DNA of 64,000 nt, from positions 62,001 to 126,000 of the forward strand of contig NZ_FNOK01000001.1 of assembly GCF_900106995.1 (NCBI RefSeq), given 5' to 3'. The stretch's first letter is position 1. Every line of letters starts with the position of its first letter. Positions 17,148 to 25,656 of the stretch are shown one piece after another. This stretch comes from Saccharopolyspora shandongensis. GTDB lineage: Bacteria > Actinomycetota > Actinomycetes > Mycobacteriales > Pseudonocardiaceae. The notes under the pieces were generated by a model. The model had not been told where the DNA came from. It was given only the letters and a program-made list of their open reading frames with translations, and searched no databases. Made by a program: the position numbers and the translations under genes.

Positions 17148-17981
17148 ATGCGACGGTTTCCCGCTGTTTTCGATCTCGTACCGGACCAGGTCGCGCAAAT
17201 CGTCCAGCAGGCCGGTCTCGCCCCCTCGCCGCGCAACAGCCAGCCGTGGCGGTTCCGGGTGCTGCCGAACGTCATCGAGCTGCACGCCGCCCCGGCCCAG
17301 CTGCTGCCGACCGGCGATCCCGGCGACCACGACCTGCGGCTGGCCTGCGGCGCGGCCTTGCTGAACCTCCGGCTCGCGCTGGCGCACGCCGGGGTCCGGC
17401 CGGTCGTGACGCTGCTGCCGCGACTGTCGTCCCCCACCGTGCTGGCGGAGATCCGCAGCGGCGGCCACCAGCGCCCCGACGCTGAGCAAATCGCGCTGTA
17501 CGAGGCGATTCCGGCACGCCGCACGCAGCGGCGCCCGCTCCAGCCGACCGCCGTCGCCGTCTCGATCCAGCACGACCTGCGGATCGCGGCACGCGCCGAA
17601 GGCGCCTGGCTGCACCTCGTCCGGCCCGCCGAGCACGACGAGCTGGCGGGCTTGCTGCGCCACGCCCTGCAGAGCGACGCCGAACCCGCGCCGCTGCTGG
17701 CCGTGCTGTGCACGACGGGTAGCGATGCGAAGAGCGAGCTGGAGGCCGGGCAGGCCTGGCAGCGGGTGTGGCTGACCGCGACCGCGCGCGGGTTGGCCGC
17801 CACACCGCTGCCGCTCGCCGGAGGCCAGGACATCCGCGACGCGCTGAGCCGGCTGCTCGGCGACGCGCCCCACCCCCAGGCCTGGCTGCTGATCGGCTAC
17901 GGCGAGCCCGTTCCGGCGACGCCGCGCCGGGACCCCGGCGAACTGCTCATCGACGCGATCCCCAACTCCGACCACGGCTGA
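17148..17981 (+). CDS. Acg-family nitroreductase-like flavoprotein
   Basis: A 277-residue protein. It begins with the nitroreductase pattern QAGLAPSPRNSQPWRF, then has AAPAQLLPTGDPGDHDLRLACGAALLNLRLAL, ARRTQRRPL and a C-terminal PQAWLLIGYGEP. This matches the Acg group of actinobacterial nitroreductase-fold proteins, many of which belong to dormancy or stress regulons and may store or bind FMN rather than reduce nitro compounds. It stands alone: the next gene on its right converges with it five bases beyond its stop. No operator is recognised. Confidence 0.82.
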   Translation: MRRFPAVFDLVPDQVAQIVQQAGLAPSPRNSQPWRFRVLPNVIELHAAPAQLLPTGDPGDHDLRLACGAALLNLRLALAHAGVRPVVTLLPRLSSPTVLAEIRSGGHQRPDAEQIALYEAIPARRTQRRPLQPTAVAVSIQHDLRIAARAEGAWLHLVRPAEHDELAGLLRHALQSDAEPAPLLAVLCTTGSDAKSELEAGQAWQRVWLTATARGLAATPLPLAGGQDIRDALSRLLGDAPHPQAWLLIGYGEPVPATPRRDPGELLIDAIPNSDHG

Positions 17982-17985
17982 CCGG

Positions 17986-18207
17986 TCACTGCGGAACCGG
18001 GTCGGGCCGCGGCAGTTCGTCGTTACGTACCCCCCGTCTGAGCCGGTCGGCCAGTTCGTCCAGGAACCAGTCCAGCACCGACTCCGCCGCCTCCACGTCG
18101 GCGATCGCGCCTCGGCCCAATGCCTCCTTGCGCGCCCGCCCGGCAATCCGGATCTCCTCGCACAACTGCTCGTACGGGAGGTCGCTGCACCTCGTAAGCA
18201 GATCCAT
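17986..18207 (-). CDS. Small hypothetical protein
   Basis: A 73-residue acidic helical protein: MDLLTRCSDLPYEQLCEEI, then VEAAESVLDWFLDELADRL. Family not recognised. ATG 18207 is preceded by GGGAGTGG, and the region upstream of it drops sharply in GC content, in keeping with a promoter rather than longer coding sequence. It ends five bases from the convergent nitroreductase gene. Confidence 0.55.
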   Translation of the reverse strand: MDLLTRCSDLPYEQLCEEIRIAGRARKEALGRGAIADVEAAESVLDWFLDELADRLRRGVRNDELPRPDPVPQ

Positions 18208-18531
18208 TTCAGACCACTCCCGTGGCCATCGAGCGACCGGGAACCCGCGCAACCGCGAATTCCCGATCCCTCGCCCCCATTTTTTGATCCCCGAATCGAA
18301 TCGGGGAAGTCTGCCGATCGACATCTTGGTGCGCACCTGCCCAAACCATATCGTCCGGCGCCAAGATTTGCCTCACCCATTCGGGGATAGGTTGGAAATT
18401 CACCACATCGTCACGCATGCCGGTCACAAATTGACGACGGCGGCGGGAGCCGGCACCGCGGGCCGGGCCGGCGGCATAGGCTGCCGACCGGAACTTGATC
18501 AAGGCAGGCAACTCGGCAAGGAGTCACGAGG
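18208..18531. other. Intergenic region with paired 10-base inverted repeats
   Basis: The 324 bases between the small hypothetical and the oxygenase gene hold no gene. The GC content is lower than in its surroundings, including a TTTTTT run near 18280. ATCCCCGAAT at 18287-18296 is repeated inverted as ATTCGGGGAT at 18379-18388, and the first copy is also part of a local hairpin (18288-18307). These look like regulator sites for the divergent genes. Confidence 0.45.
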
Positions 18532-19716
18532 ATGACCACCGAAACCTCCGAGCTCTACATCAGCGACGAGTTCACCCCGCTCCGCCAACGGCTGGCCGCG
18601 CTCGGCCCGCTGCTGGCCGAGCACGCCGACCACAACGACGAGTCCGGCCGCCTCGCCGACGAGGTCGTGCAGGCCCTGCACGACTCCGGCGTGCTGAAGA
18701 CCGGCATCCCGCGAGAACTCGGCGGCTACGAGTTCTCGCCCACCCAGCAGCTGGAAACGATCGCCCAACTGTCCTATCTGGACGCTTCGGTGGCCTGGAC
18801 GTCCATGGCGCTGCAACTGGTGACCGGCACGACCGCGGCCTACCTCGGCGCCGACGCCGCGGCGGACCTGTTCCCCGACGTCGCCGGCGGCCGGTTCGCG
18901 TTGATCGCCGGGCACGGCACCCGGCTCGGCACCGCGAAGCGGGTCGACGGCGGCTTCCTCGTCAGCGGCCGCTGGCAGTTCGCCTCCGGCATCGCGCTCG
19001 CCGGGCACATCCACTCCGGGGCCTGGTGCGCGGAGACCGAGCAGGCGCTGATCTGCACCTTCCCGAAGGAGCAGGCGACGCTGATCGACAACTGGGACGT
19101 GCTGGGCCTGCGCGCCACCGGGAGCATCGACTACACCTGCGAAGACGTGTTCGTGCCCGAGACGCACACCTTCGACCCCGCCACCAGGCAGGCCCAGCAC
19201 GGCGGCGCGGTCTACCGCATCGGCCTGGCCACCCTGTCCGGGATCTCGCACGCCGGCTGGGCGATCGGCGTCGGCCGCCGGCTGCTCGACGAGCTCAAGG
19301 CCCTGGCCGCCGAGAAGACCGGTTCTCCGAACGCCGCGGTCGACACCCAGCAGTTCCACGCGGAGTACGCGACCGCGGAGAGCAAGCTGCGGTCCGCCCA
19401 CGCCTGGGCGAAGCAGGTCTGGGCCGACATCGAGCAGACCCTGGCCGGCGGCGGGATGCCCAGCACCGAACAGGAAACCCTGGCCCGGCTGGCGCTGAAC
19501 AACGCGACCTGGTCCGCCCACGCGGTCGGGCAGGCGGTCCACAAGTGGGCGGGCACCGCGGCGCTGCGGCGCGGCCCGATCCAGCGGTTCCACCGGGACC
19601 TCGGCACCGGCACCCAGCACGTCACCTCCGGCGCCGTCGTCCTGCAGAACTGCGGCCGGTCGCTCAGCGGCCTGGCCCCGGGAGCCCGCTGGAACTTCCT
19701 GACCCTGGAGCCCTGA
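18532..19716 (+). CDS. Acyl-CoA-dehydrogenase-fold flavin monooxygenase (HsaA/DszC type)
   Basis: A 394-residue protein with the three-part acyl-CoA dehydrogenase fold: N-terminal helices (to about 120), a central beta domain with SGRWQFASGIALAGH and a C-terminal helical bundle. The usual catalytic Glu context of beta-oxidation enzymes is not evident. VLGLRATGSIDYTCEDVFVP and the conserved tail QHVTSGAVVLQNCGR fit the class D flavin monooxygenases such as HsaA and DszC, which use reduced flavin supplied by a separate reductase. A flavin reductase gene lies 518 bases away on the opposite strand. Start ATG 18532 has AAGGAGTCACG upstream. Confidence 0.78.
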   Translation: MTTETSELYISDEFTPLRQRLAALGPLLAEHADHNDESGRLADEVVQALHDSGVLKTGIPRELGGYEFSPTQQLETIAQLSYLDASVAWTSMALQLVTGTTAAYLGADAAADLFPDVAGGRFALIAGHGTRLGTAKRVDGGFLVSGRWQFASGIALAGHIHSGAWCAETEQALICTFPKEQATLIDNWDVLGLRATGSIDYTCEDVFVPETHTFDPATRQAQHGGAVYRIGLATLSGISHAGWAIGVGRRLLDELKALAAEKTGSPNAAVDTQQFHAEYATAESKLRSAHAWAKQVWADIEQTLAGGGMPSTEQETLARLALNNATWSAHAVGQAVHKWAGTAALRRGPIQRFHRDLGTGTQHVTSGAVVLQNCGRSLSGLAPGARWNFLTLEP

Positions 19717-19969
19717 ACCGCAACGGTGGAGTGACCCCGGCGGCGAACGGTTGCGGACCCAAGTTGTCCGGGCAACCATCGCCGGGTGGCCGGGGAAAGT
19801 GGTGCGGTGGCCCGCTCCCCCGGAGGGATTTGGGGAGGTCGGGGAAGCAGGCCACCGGCGGGGCGATCGCGGCACCGCGGCTGCATGGGGGGAGGTCCGC
19901 GATCACTCCGGGCACAAGGTATGCCCGCGCGGCGCGCGCGGCGCGCCAGGCGTGCGGTCGTGCGTGGCG

Positions 19970-20016
19970 CCGACCGGCGAACGCCCCCTCGCTCGTGCGG
20001 GGCGTTCGCCGGTCGG
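19970..20016. terminator. 18-bp hairpin, likely bidirectional terminator
   Basis: Arms CCGACCGGCGAACGCCCC and its exact complement flank an 11-base loop. It stands between the convergent oxygenase (ending 19716) and flavin reductase (ending 20234) genes. The rest of the 517-base gap, which includes a GCGCGC-rich stretch at 19926-19946, has no supported gene. Confidence 0.7.
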
Positions 20017-20233
20017 GCACGGCCACCCGCGCTCCCCGGCGCAAAGCGCTGAGCTGCTCAAATTGATCGAGCGCCGCCCGGCGCACCGCGCCGGATCCCG
20101 GTCCGGCCGGCCGTCGCCGCCGAAGCCCGCCCGGCGGCGGCGAACGGCGTTGGCCCAGCGCAGCCCGGTCCTGTCACACGACCGGGTAGTTCTCGCCCGC
20201 AATAGCCCGATCGGACTACCGGACGAGCCGGGA

Positions 20234-20755
20234 TCAGAACATCCAGGGCATCTCCTCGTGACCGAAGTCGTGGAAGTCGCCGAACCGGCCGGAGTAGAAC
20301 GCCAGACCGGCGCCCTCCCGGCAGCGGAGGTTCCGCACGAGCCCGTAGACGACCCGGTGGTCGCCGACGTCGTGCGCGCTGTGGACGTCGCACTCGGCCT
20401 GCACCAGGGCGTCCTTGATCATCGGCAGCCCGAACTCGCCGTGCTCGCAGTCCAATCCCTCGAACCGCGCGCCACCGCGGGTGGCGAAGCGGCGGGCGAT
20501 GGCCTCCTGGCGGGCCCCGAGGATCGAGACGGCGAACCGCCCGGTCGCGGTGACCATGTCGGTGGTCCGCGAGCCCTCGGTGAGCGAGATCAGCAGGATC
20601 GCCGGGTCCAGGCAGATCGACGTCAGCGAGCTGATCGTCATGCCGCAGGCCTGGTCTCCGGACCCGCTGGTCACGATCGCCACCCCGGTGGTGAAGCGGC
20701 CCATGCTGGTGCGCATGTCGACCGCGTTCGCCGCTTGGAAAGCTGGAAGCGACAT
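20234..20755 (-). CDS. Flavin reductase domain protein
   Basis: A 173-residue protein of the HpaC-like flavin reductase family: RTSMGRFTTGVAIVTSGS near the N-terminus, then ACGMTISSLTSICLDPAILLISL and FAVSILGARQEAIARRFA. It supplies reduced FMN or FAD to a partner oxygenase. The partner is very probably the HpaB-type enzyme encoded two genes upstream; the acyl-CoA-dehydrogenase-like oxygenase across the hairpin is a second candidate. ATG 20755 follows the cupin stop by only seven bases, so it is the last gene of the operon. Confidence 0.88.
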   Translation of the reverse strand: MSLPAFQAANAVDMRTSMGRFTTGVAIVTSGSGDQACGMTISSLTSICLDPAILLISLTEGSRTTDMVTATGRFAVSILGARQEAIARRFATRGGARFEGLDCEHGEFGLPMIKDALVQAECDVHSAHDVGDHRVVYGLVRNLRCREGAGLAFYSGRFGDFHDFGHEEMPWMF

Positions 20756-20762
20756 GGCGGAC

Positions 20763-21110
20763 CTACTTGTCGTAGTAGCGGACTTCGAAGGTGACGACGC
20801 CCTCGTCGGTGCGCCAGGGTCCGTGCGGCATCCCCGGCGGGCGGCAGGCGAACATGCCTGCCGAGAACGTCTCGCCGAGCGTCAGGTCGGTGAACGAGCC
20901 CTCCAGGATGTACACCTCCTCCCAGAAGTCGTGCTTCTGCACGCCCATCGGCGTCGAGTCGGCGCCGGGCTCGTAGCGCAGGATCCGGGTGGCCACGCCG
21001 GACTCCGCGTCCTTGGCGAGGATCCGCTCGGTGATCTTCGGGTCGTCGCCGGGGCAGACCGTGAAGTCGACGTCGCTGACGGGGAAGAACTCGTACTCGG
21101 GCTTAGCCAT
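20763..21110 (-). CDS. Cupin-domain protein
   Basis: A 115-residue single-domain cupin. The metal-binding motif is present as HDFWEEVYILEGSFTD (His and Glu ligands), followed by the second half FACRPPGMPHGPW. Such proteins include small dioxygenases, isomerases and ligand sensors; the operon places it with a flavin oxygenase and a DUF2848 protein, so it could open or isomerise the oxygenated product. Start ATG 21110 lies nine bases after the oxygenase stop. Its catalytic role is not established. Confidence 0.82.
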   Translation of the reverse strand: MAKPEYEFFPVSDVDFTVCPGDDPKITERILAKDAESGVATRILRYEPGADSTPMGVQKHDFWEEVYILEGSFTDLTLGETFSAGMFACRPPGMPHGPWRTDEGVVTFEVRYYDK

Positions 21111-21119
21111 GCTGACCTC

Positions 21120-22571
21120 TCACACCGTTTCGATCTTGTAGGAACCCAGGAACTGCTCGACGTCCTCGAGCACTTGCTCGTAGCCGTAGTTCCGGTAGCT
21201 GTAAACGCCTTTGACCACGAACGGCGCCCCGGCGTAGAACATCTCGTACTGCTGGTGCCGCCCGGCGAACTCTGACCCGACGATGTCCCAGGCCAGCTTG
21301 AAGAGCTTCACGCGCTCCTCCGAGGCCACGCCCGGGGACTGCACGTAGTGCTCGATGTCGGGTGCGGTCACCGGGCTCGTGAGGTCGCGGACGCTCGACG
21401 GCAGCTGCAGCACGCCGCCGCCGACGAGATCGCGGAGGATCGCCAACACCCGCGGGTAGATCTCGGACTGCAGCCCCATCGAGCCGTAGAGCGCGCGCTT
21501 GCCCGGCAGCCACTGCCCGGCGTCGTCGGGAGCGGCGGTGTACTCGGCGGCGAGCACGGCCGATTCGACGCCGGAGACGAGCGCACCCAGCTCGCCCAGC
21601 TTCTCCTGCACGCTGGGAATCTTGTCCACGCCGTTGACCTGCGTGACCCGGCGCGCCACGCCGGCGATGAACTTCAGCTTGGTGGCGAACCGGATCTGGG
21701 CCTGCCAGTTGCCGAGCGCGTGCGCGCCGGTGTCGAAGAACTGGCGGCGCACCCCGGTGGTGTCCCGGTTGACGAAGACGCGCTCCCACGGGATCAGCAC
21801 GTCGTCGAACACGACCAGCGCGTCCGGTTCGTCGTAGCGGCTGGTGAGCGGGTAGTCGAACGCGCTCGTCGCGGCGGGCGCGTACGGTCGCCGGCAGTAC
21901 AGCTTGAGCCCCGGCGCGGCGGTCGGGACCACGAAGCCGACGGCGAAGTCCTGGTCGTCCGGCCCGAGCGGCTTGATGCACGACACGAAGATCTCGTCGG
22001 CGATCGCCGCGCCGGTGGCGAGCATCTGCGAGCCGCGGACGACGATGCCCTCCTCGGTTTCCCGCACGACGCCGACCTGCAGGTACTCACCGTCCCAGCC
22101 CGACGCCGTGGTGGCGCGGGAGACCTGCGGCGGGATGATCGCGTAGGAGACGTAGAGGTTCTCCGCCAGCAGCCGCCGGTGGAAGGCGGCGACGTTGGCC
22201 GAGAAGTCGCGGTCGCCGCCGGCGAAGACCTCGGGGTGGGCGGCGAAGGAGGCGAGGAAGGTGCCGACGTGGTCGGGGCTGCGCCCGACCCAGCCGTGGG
22301 TGTGCCGCGCCCAGGTCTCGATCGCCTCCCGGCGCAGGCGGAGTTCCTCCTGGCTGCGGGGAATCCCGAAGGCGCGGTTGGCGGTCTCGCCCGTTTCCGG
22401 TGCGGTGTACTGCATTCCGCTCGCCGGGTCGGCGGCGATGTCGAAGAGTTCGGCGACGGTGCGGGCCACCGGCGCGAAGGCCGGGTGGGTGGCGACGTCG
22501 ACCTGCTCGCCGTCGACGAGCACCACGCGCCCGTCGCGCAGCGATGCCAGGTAGTCGGCTCCGGTGCGCAT
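21120..22571 (-). CDS. 4-hydroxyphenylacetate 3-hydroxylase (HpaB)-type flavin monooxygenase
   Basis: A 483-residue protein of HpaB family length. It starts MRTGADYLASLRDGR and shows HTHGWVGRSPDHVGTFLA, GVVRETEEGIVVRGSQMLAT and LIPWERVFVNRD, segments typical of the FADH2-dependent oxygenase component. The enzyme hydroxylates phenolic or related rings using reduced flavin from a separate reductase; that reductase is encoded downstream (20234-20755). Family members also include 4-hydroxybutyryl-CoA dehydratases, but the FeS-cluster cysteines of those are absent. ATG 22571 has GGAAGGAAC upstream and lies two bases after the DUF2848 stop. Confidence 0.88.
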   Translation of the reverse strand: MRTGADYLASLRDGRVVLVDGEQVDVATHPAFAPVARTVAELFDIAADPASGMQYTAPETGETANRAFGIPRSQEELRLRREAIETWARHTHGWVGRSPDHVGTFLASFAAHPEVFAGGDRDFSANVAAFHRRLLAENLYVSYAIIPPQVSRATTASGWDGEYLQVGVVRETEEGIVVRGSQMLATGAAIADEIFVSCIKPLGPDDQDFAVGFVVPTAAPGLKLYCRRPYAPAATSAFDYPLTSRYDEPDALVVFDDVLIPWERVFVNRDTTGVRRQFFDTGAHALGNWQAQIRFATKLKFIAGVARRVTQVNGVDKIPSVQEKLGELGALVSGVESAVLAAEYTAAPDDAGQWLPGKRALYGSMGLQSEIYPRVLAILRDLVGGGVLQLPSSVRDLTSPVTAPDIEHYVQSPGVASEERVKLFKLAWDIVGSEFAGRHQQYEMFYAGAPFVVKGVYSYRNYGYEQVLEDVEQFLGSYKIETV

Positions 22572-22573
22572 GA

Positions 22574-23254
22574 TCAGTTCCTTCCGGTCGTGCGGTAGGT
22601 GTGGGTGAGCGTGCGGCCGTCGGGCAGCGCGAGTTCGAGATCCCACCGGTCGCCGGGGGTGAACTCGCCGCGCAGCAGCGGCAGGGTGCCGGCGAAGCAG
22701 ATCAGGTCGCCGCCGTCGTCCCCGTGCCGTTCGGCGAAGATGCCGAGCAGTTCGCGCGGGGTGCGCAGGTTCGCGAGCGTGCCGTCCTGGTAGAGCTCGC
22801 CGTCGACCCGGCTGCGGGCCCGGCAGGCATCCCAGTCGAAGTCCGACCAGTCCGGGATCTCGACGACGACCGGCCCGATCGGCTTGGGGCAGGCGCGCTT
22901 GGAGTCGCCGACGTCGACGGTCTCCAGCGCCCGGTCCGTGTGGTCGGAGCCGATGCCGAGGAAGTACTTCCCGCCGTGCCGCAGGATGACGGGCTCCACC
23001 TCGCCGGAGGTGTTGGTGGCGGCGATCGGCGTGCTCCCGGCGGTGGAGATGGTGTTCGCCGCGACGCGGTAGAACATCGGGACCTGTTCGGGCGGCGCGA
23101 CGCCGATCGCGGCGAGCTCGTCGATGTGGTGCCGCACGGCCTTCTCGTCCCGTCCCGTGTACCCGGCGACCAGGGCGTGGAAGTCCCGGAACCGCAGCGG
23201 TTCACCGGATTCCAGCCGGTCCAGGACCAGGACGTCCGTGGAGGCGTCAAGCAT
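22574..23254 (-). CDS. DUF2848 family protein
   Basis: A 226-residue protein matching DUF2848 in its best-known parts: GKYFLGIGSDHTDRALE, then SKRACPKPIGPVVVEIPDW, and a C-terminal GEFTPGDRWDLELALPDG. The fold resembles the fumarylacetoacetate-hydrolase group, so a metal-dependent C-C or amide hydrolysis is conceivable, but no activity is established. It is next to the HpaB-type oxygenase, which fits ring-cleavage product processing. ATG 23254 has AAAGG upstream; an in-frame ATG at 23281 would add nine residues. Confidence 0.8.
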   Translation of the reverse strand: MLDASTDVLVLDRLESGEPLRFRDFHALVAGYTGRDEKAVRHHIDELAAIGVAPPEQVPMFYRVAANTISTAGSTPIAATNTSGEVEPVILRHGGKYFLGIGSDHTDRALETVDVGDSKRACPKPIGPVVVEIPDWSDFDWDACRARSRVDGELYQDGTLANLRTPRELLGIFAERHGDDGGDLICFAGTLPLLRGEFTPGDRWDLELALPDGRTLTHTYRTTGRN

Positions 23255-23312
23255 GGAGGTGACCTTTCCGTTGCATTGCAAGCGTTCTGGTGATCGACCC
23301 GGTGCCGGGCGA

Positions 23313-23957
23313 TCAGCGCGTGGGCTGCGTCATCGAGCGCAGCGTCGTGCGCAGGTGGTCGCGCACCGCCCGGACCGCCGACTCGGCATCCCCGGCGGCC
23401 AGCGCGTCGGCGATGGCGCGGTGCTCGATCAGCACCTGCTTCTTGCGGGCCTGGTCGGCCATGACGATGCGCACGCCCATCCGCATCTGCCGTTCCCGCA
23501 GCGAGCTGTAGAAGTCGTTCATCAAGGGGTTCCCCGCCGCGCGGATGATCGTCGTGTGGAACTCCAGGTCGTGCGCGATGAAGTCGACCGGATCGGCGTC
23601 CTGCCCCTGGTCCTGCAGGATCCGGTACAGCTTGTCCGGGACCGCGCCGGGTTGCGGCGCGACCTCGTTGACCGACCACTCCTCGACGACGCGGCGGGCT
23701 TGCACGACCGCCTCGACGTCGCTGTCCGACAGCGCCGGGATGAACGCCCCCTTGCGCGGCACCCGCCGGATGAAGCCCTCGGCCTGCAACCGGAGCAGGG
23801 CTTCCCGGACGGGCGTGCGCGAGATGCCGGACGCGTCCGCGACCTGCGCCTCGGTCAGGAACATCTCCTCGTCGCGGGGCAACGTGATGATGGTGTTCTT
23901 GAGCCACTCGTAGGCCAGCTCGGGTGCCGTGGCCGCGGTGGTCCTCGTCGTGCTCAT
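23313..23957 (-). CDS. GntR-family regulator with FCD domain
   Basis: A 214-residue regulator. The winged helix occupies residues 10-75 (MFLTEAQVADASGISRTPVREALLRLQAEG), and the FCD domain follows with the metal-binding pattern DLEFHTTIIRAAGN and the late His in VRDHLRTTLRS. It would sense a carboxylic acid intermediate. It lies between the transporter and the DUF2848 gene, all on the same strand, so it probably controls the oxygenase genes downstream of it or the whole operon. The start ATG 23957 is 19 bases downstream of the transporter stop. Confidence 0.9.
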   Translation of the reverse strand: MSTTRTTAATAPELAYEWLKNTIITLPRDEEMFLTEAQVADASGISRTPVREALLRLQAEGFIRRVPRKGAFIPALSDSDVEAVVQARRVVEEWSVNEVAPQPGAVPDKLYRILQDQGQDADPVDFIAHDLEFHTTIIRAAGNPLMNDFYSSLRERQMRMGVRIVMADQARKKQVLIEHRAIADALAAGDAESAVRAVRDHLRTTLRSMTQPTR

Positions 23958-23976
23958 GAGATCTCCTCCGCCAGGT

Positions 23977-25338
23977 TCAGCGAACGCGCGCCGCCGGATC
24001 TCCCTGCGCGGGCTCGGCCGCGCCGATCTCGGCCAGGTCGACCGACCGGGTTTCGGTGGCGAGCAGTGACGCGCCGAGCGAGATGGCGCCCATCACCGCC
24101 AGGTACACGCCGATGGCGTAGCCGGTGCCGAACGCCGAGTAGAGGGCGATCGCGATGATCGGCGCCAGGGAGCCCGCCAGGACCGACGCGAGGTTGTAGG
24201 CCAGCGAGACGCCCGAGTACCGGACCTCGGTCGGGAAGAGCTCCGAGAAGAAGGCGCCGATGACCGCGCTGTAGGCGCTGAAGATCAGCAGCCCGCCGAC
24301 GACGGCGGCGATGACGGCCGCCGGATTCCTGGTGTCCAGCAAGGCGAAGAAGGCGAACGCCCAGCCGATGGTGGCGATCGACGCTCCGATGTAGACGGGG
24401 CGGCGGCCGATGCGGTCGGCGAGGATCGCGAACAGCGGGATCGCCGGCAGGGCGACGACCATGCCCACCATCACGGCGTTCAGCCCGGTGGCGCGGTCCA
24501 TCCCCTGGATCTGCGTGACGTAGGTGATGACGAACAGCGAGAAGATGTAGAACCCGGCGTTCTCCCCGAACCTGGTGAAGGCGGCCAGGAGGATCTGCCG
24601 CCAGTAGCCGCGCACGGCCAGGCCCAGCGGCATCGGTTTGGGCCCGTCCACCGCTTTCTCGCGCTTCTGCTCGAACAGCGGGGTTTCCGCGACGTAGAGC
24701 CGCAGCACCAGGCCGATCACGACCAGCAGGGCCGACAGCCCGAACGCGACGCGCCAGCCCCACGCCAGGAACGCGTCCTCCGGCAGGATCCCGCTGAGGA
24801 TGGCGAGAACGCCGGCGGCGAGGAGATTTCCCAGCGGTGGACCCAGGTTCGGCCACGCGGACCAGAAGGCGCGGCGCGTCGAGTCCCCGTGCTCGGACAC
24901 GAGCAGCACCGCCCCGCCCCATTCGCCGCCGAGGGCGACGCCCTGCACCAGGCGGAGAACGACGAGGATGATCGGCGCCGCGACGCCGATCGACTCGTAC
25001 GACGGCAGGAACGCGATGAGGAACGTCGAGACGCCCATCAGCATCAGGCTGGCGATCAGCGTCGCGCGGCGCCCCTTCACGTCGCCGTAGTGCCCGAGGA
25101 TCGCCGCGCCGAGCGGGCGGGCGATGAACCCGACGGCGTACGTGGCGAACGCCAGCAGCGTGCCCACCATCGGGTCTTCCGCGGGGAAGAAGAGCTTGTT
25201 GAAGACCAGTGCGGCAGCCGTGCCGTAGAGGAAGAAGTCGTACCACTCCACGGCCGTGCCGGCGAGGCTCGATCCGGCGATCACGGGGAGGCTGGTGTGC
25301 GTTCTTCGGCTGCTAGAATTTTGCCTGGCAGTTGCCAT
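23977..25338 (-). CDS. MFS transporter, metabolite:H+ symporter (MHS) family
   Basis: A 453-residue membrane protein. It opens with SSLAGTAVEWYDFFLYGTAAALVF, the hallmark of the MHS family, followed by GHYGDVKGRRAT after helix 2 and GGEWGGAVLLVSEH in helix 5, and ILADRIGRRPVY in the second half. Members import aromatic or aliphatic carboxylates such as shikimate, alpha-ketoglutarate, proline or betaine with protons. It probably takes up the substrate of the adjoining oxygenase and PxpBC genes. ATG 25338 has CAGGAG upstream. The 318-base gap before it holds two promoter-operator modules. Confidence 0.9.
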   Translation of the reverse strand: MATARQNSSSRRTHTSLPVIAGSSLAGTAVEWYDFFLYGTAAALVFNKLFFPAEDPMVGTLLAFATYAVGFIARPLGAAILGHYGDVKGRRATLIASLMLMGVSTFLIAFLPSYESIGVAAPIILVVLRLVQGVALGGEWGGAVLLVSEHGDSTRRAFWSAWPNLGPPLGNLLAAGVLAILSGILPEDAFLAWGWRVAFGLSALLVVIGLVLRLYVAETPLFEQKREKAVDGPKPMPLGLAVRGYWRQILLAAFTRFGENAGFYIFSLFVITYVTQIQGMDRATGLNAVMVGMVVALPAIPLFAILADRIGRRPVYIGASIATIGWAFAFFALLDTRNPAAVIAAVVGGLLIFSAYSAVIGAFFSELFPTEVRYSGVSLAYNLASVLAGSLAPIIAIALYSAFGTGYAIGVYLAVMGAISLGASLLATETRSVDLAEIGAAEPAQGDPAARVR

Positions 25339-25510
25339 AGTCGACTCCTGGGTCGAACCGTCGCGATCTGACGTGCTGCACATCGCCCGTCTACCTGGCC
25401 GTAGACGAACTCGACGAATGCGCAGATGGTGCTGCCCGGCTCGGTGGTTGTTGGCGCAACCGCCGAGCCTTCTTGCTTCACGCCTCGATTTCCGGCTGTG
25501 AAGCCCCTCA

Positions 25511-25538
25511 CTTGAACAAGCGGTGTACTAGTTGTATA
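25511..25538 (-). promoter_or_regulatory. TATA / CTTGTTCAAG promoter-operator module, minus strand
   Basis: On the minus strand TATACA (starting 25538) is followed, 18 bases on, by CTTGTTCAAG (25520-25511). It points at the MHS transporter gene, whose start is 173 bases downstream. The same decamer with the same spacing stands before the MarR gene at 37792-37818, suggesting control by that regulator. Part of the gap 25339-25656, which otherwise holds no gene. Confidence 0.55.
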
Positions 25539-25606
25539 CGACGATTTCGCGGTCCGCAAGACTCGTCGGCGACTTTTATTCCGTGTGCGTCCTAAGGCGT
25601 TCAAGA

Positions 25607-25636
25607 GGGTATAGTCCGCGCACGTCCTTGTTCAAG
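25607..25636 (+). promoter_or_regulatory. Near copy of the marR promoter-operator, plus strand
   Basis: GGGTATAGTCCGCGCACGTC followed directly by CTTGTTCAAG matches 37789-37818 with few changes. TATAGT starts 17 bases before the decamer in both. A degenerate half copy (GTGTGCGTCC then GTTCAAG) lies just upstream at 25583-25605. No plus-strand gene follows, so a transcript would run antisense to the end of the PxpC gene. Confidence 0.55.
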
Positions 25637-25656
25637 ACCGGCGGCGAACGGGCCGG

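Noticed and set aside
18278..18307. Hairpin next to TTTTTT as an intrinsic terminator
   Set aside because: The T-run lies on the wrong side of the hairpin for either neighbouring gene, both of which start rather than end here.
19751..20794. Plus-strand frame across the flavin reductase
   Set aside because: Antisense shadow; it also runs through the terminator hairpin at 19970-20016.
23954..25246. Second minus-strand frame over the MHS transporter
   Set aside because: Arg/Pro/His-rich; the overlapping frame 23977-25338 has the MHS motifs and membrane helices.
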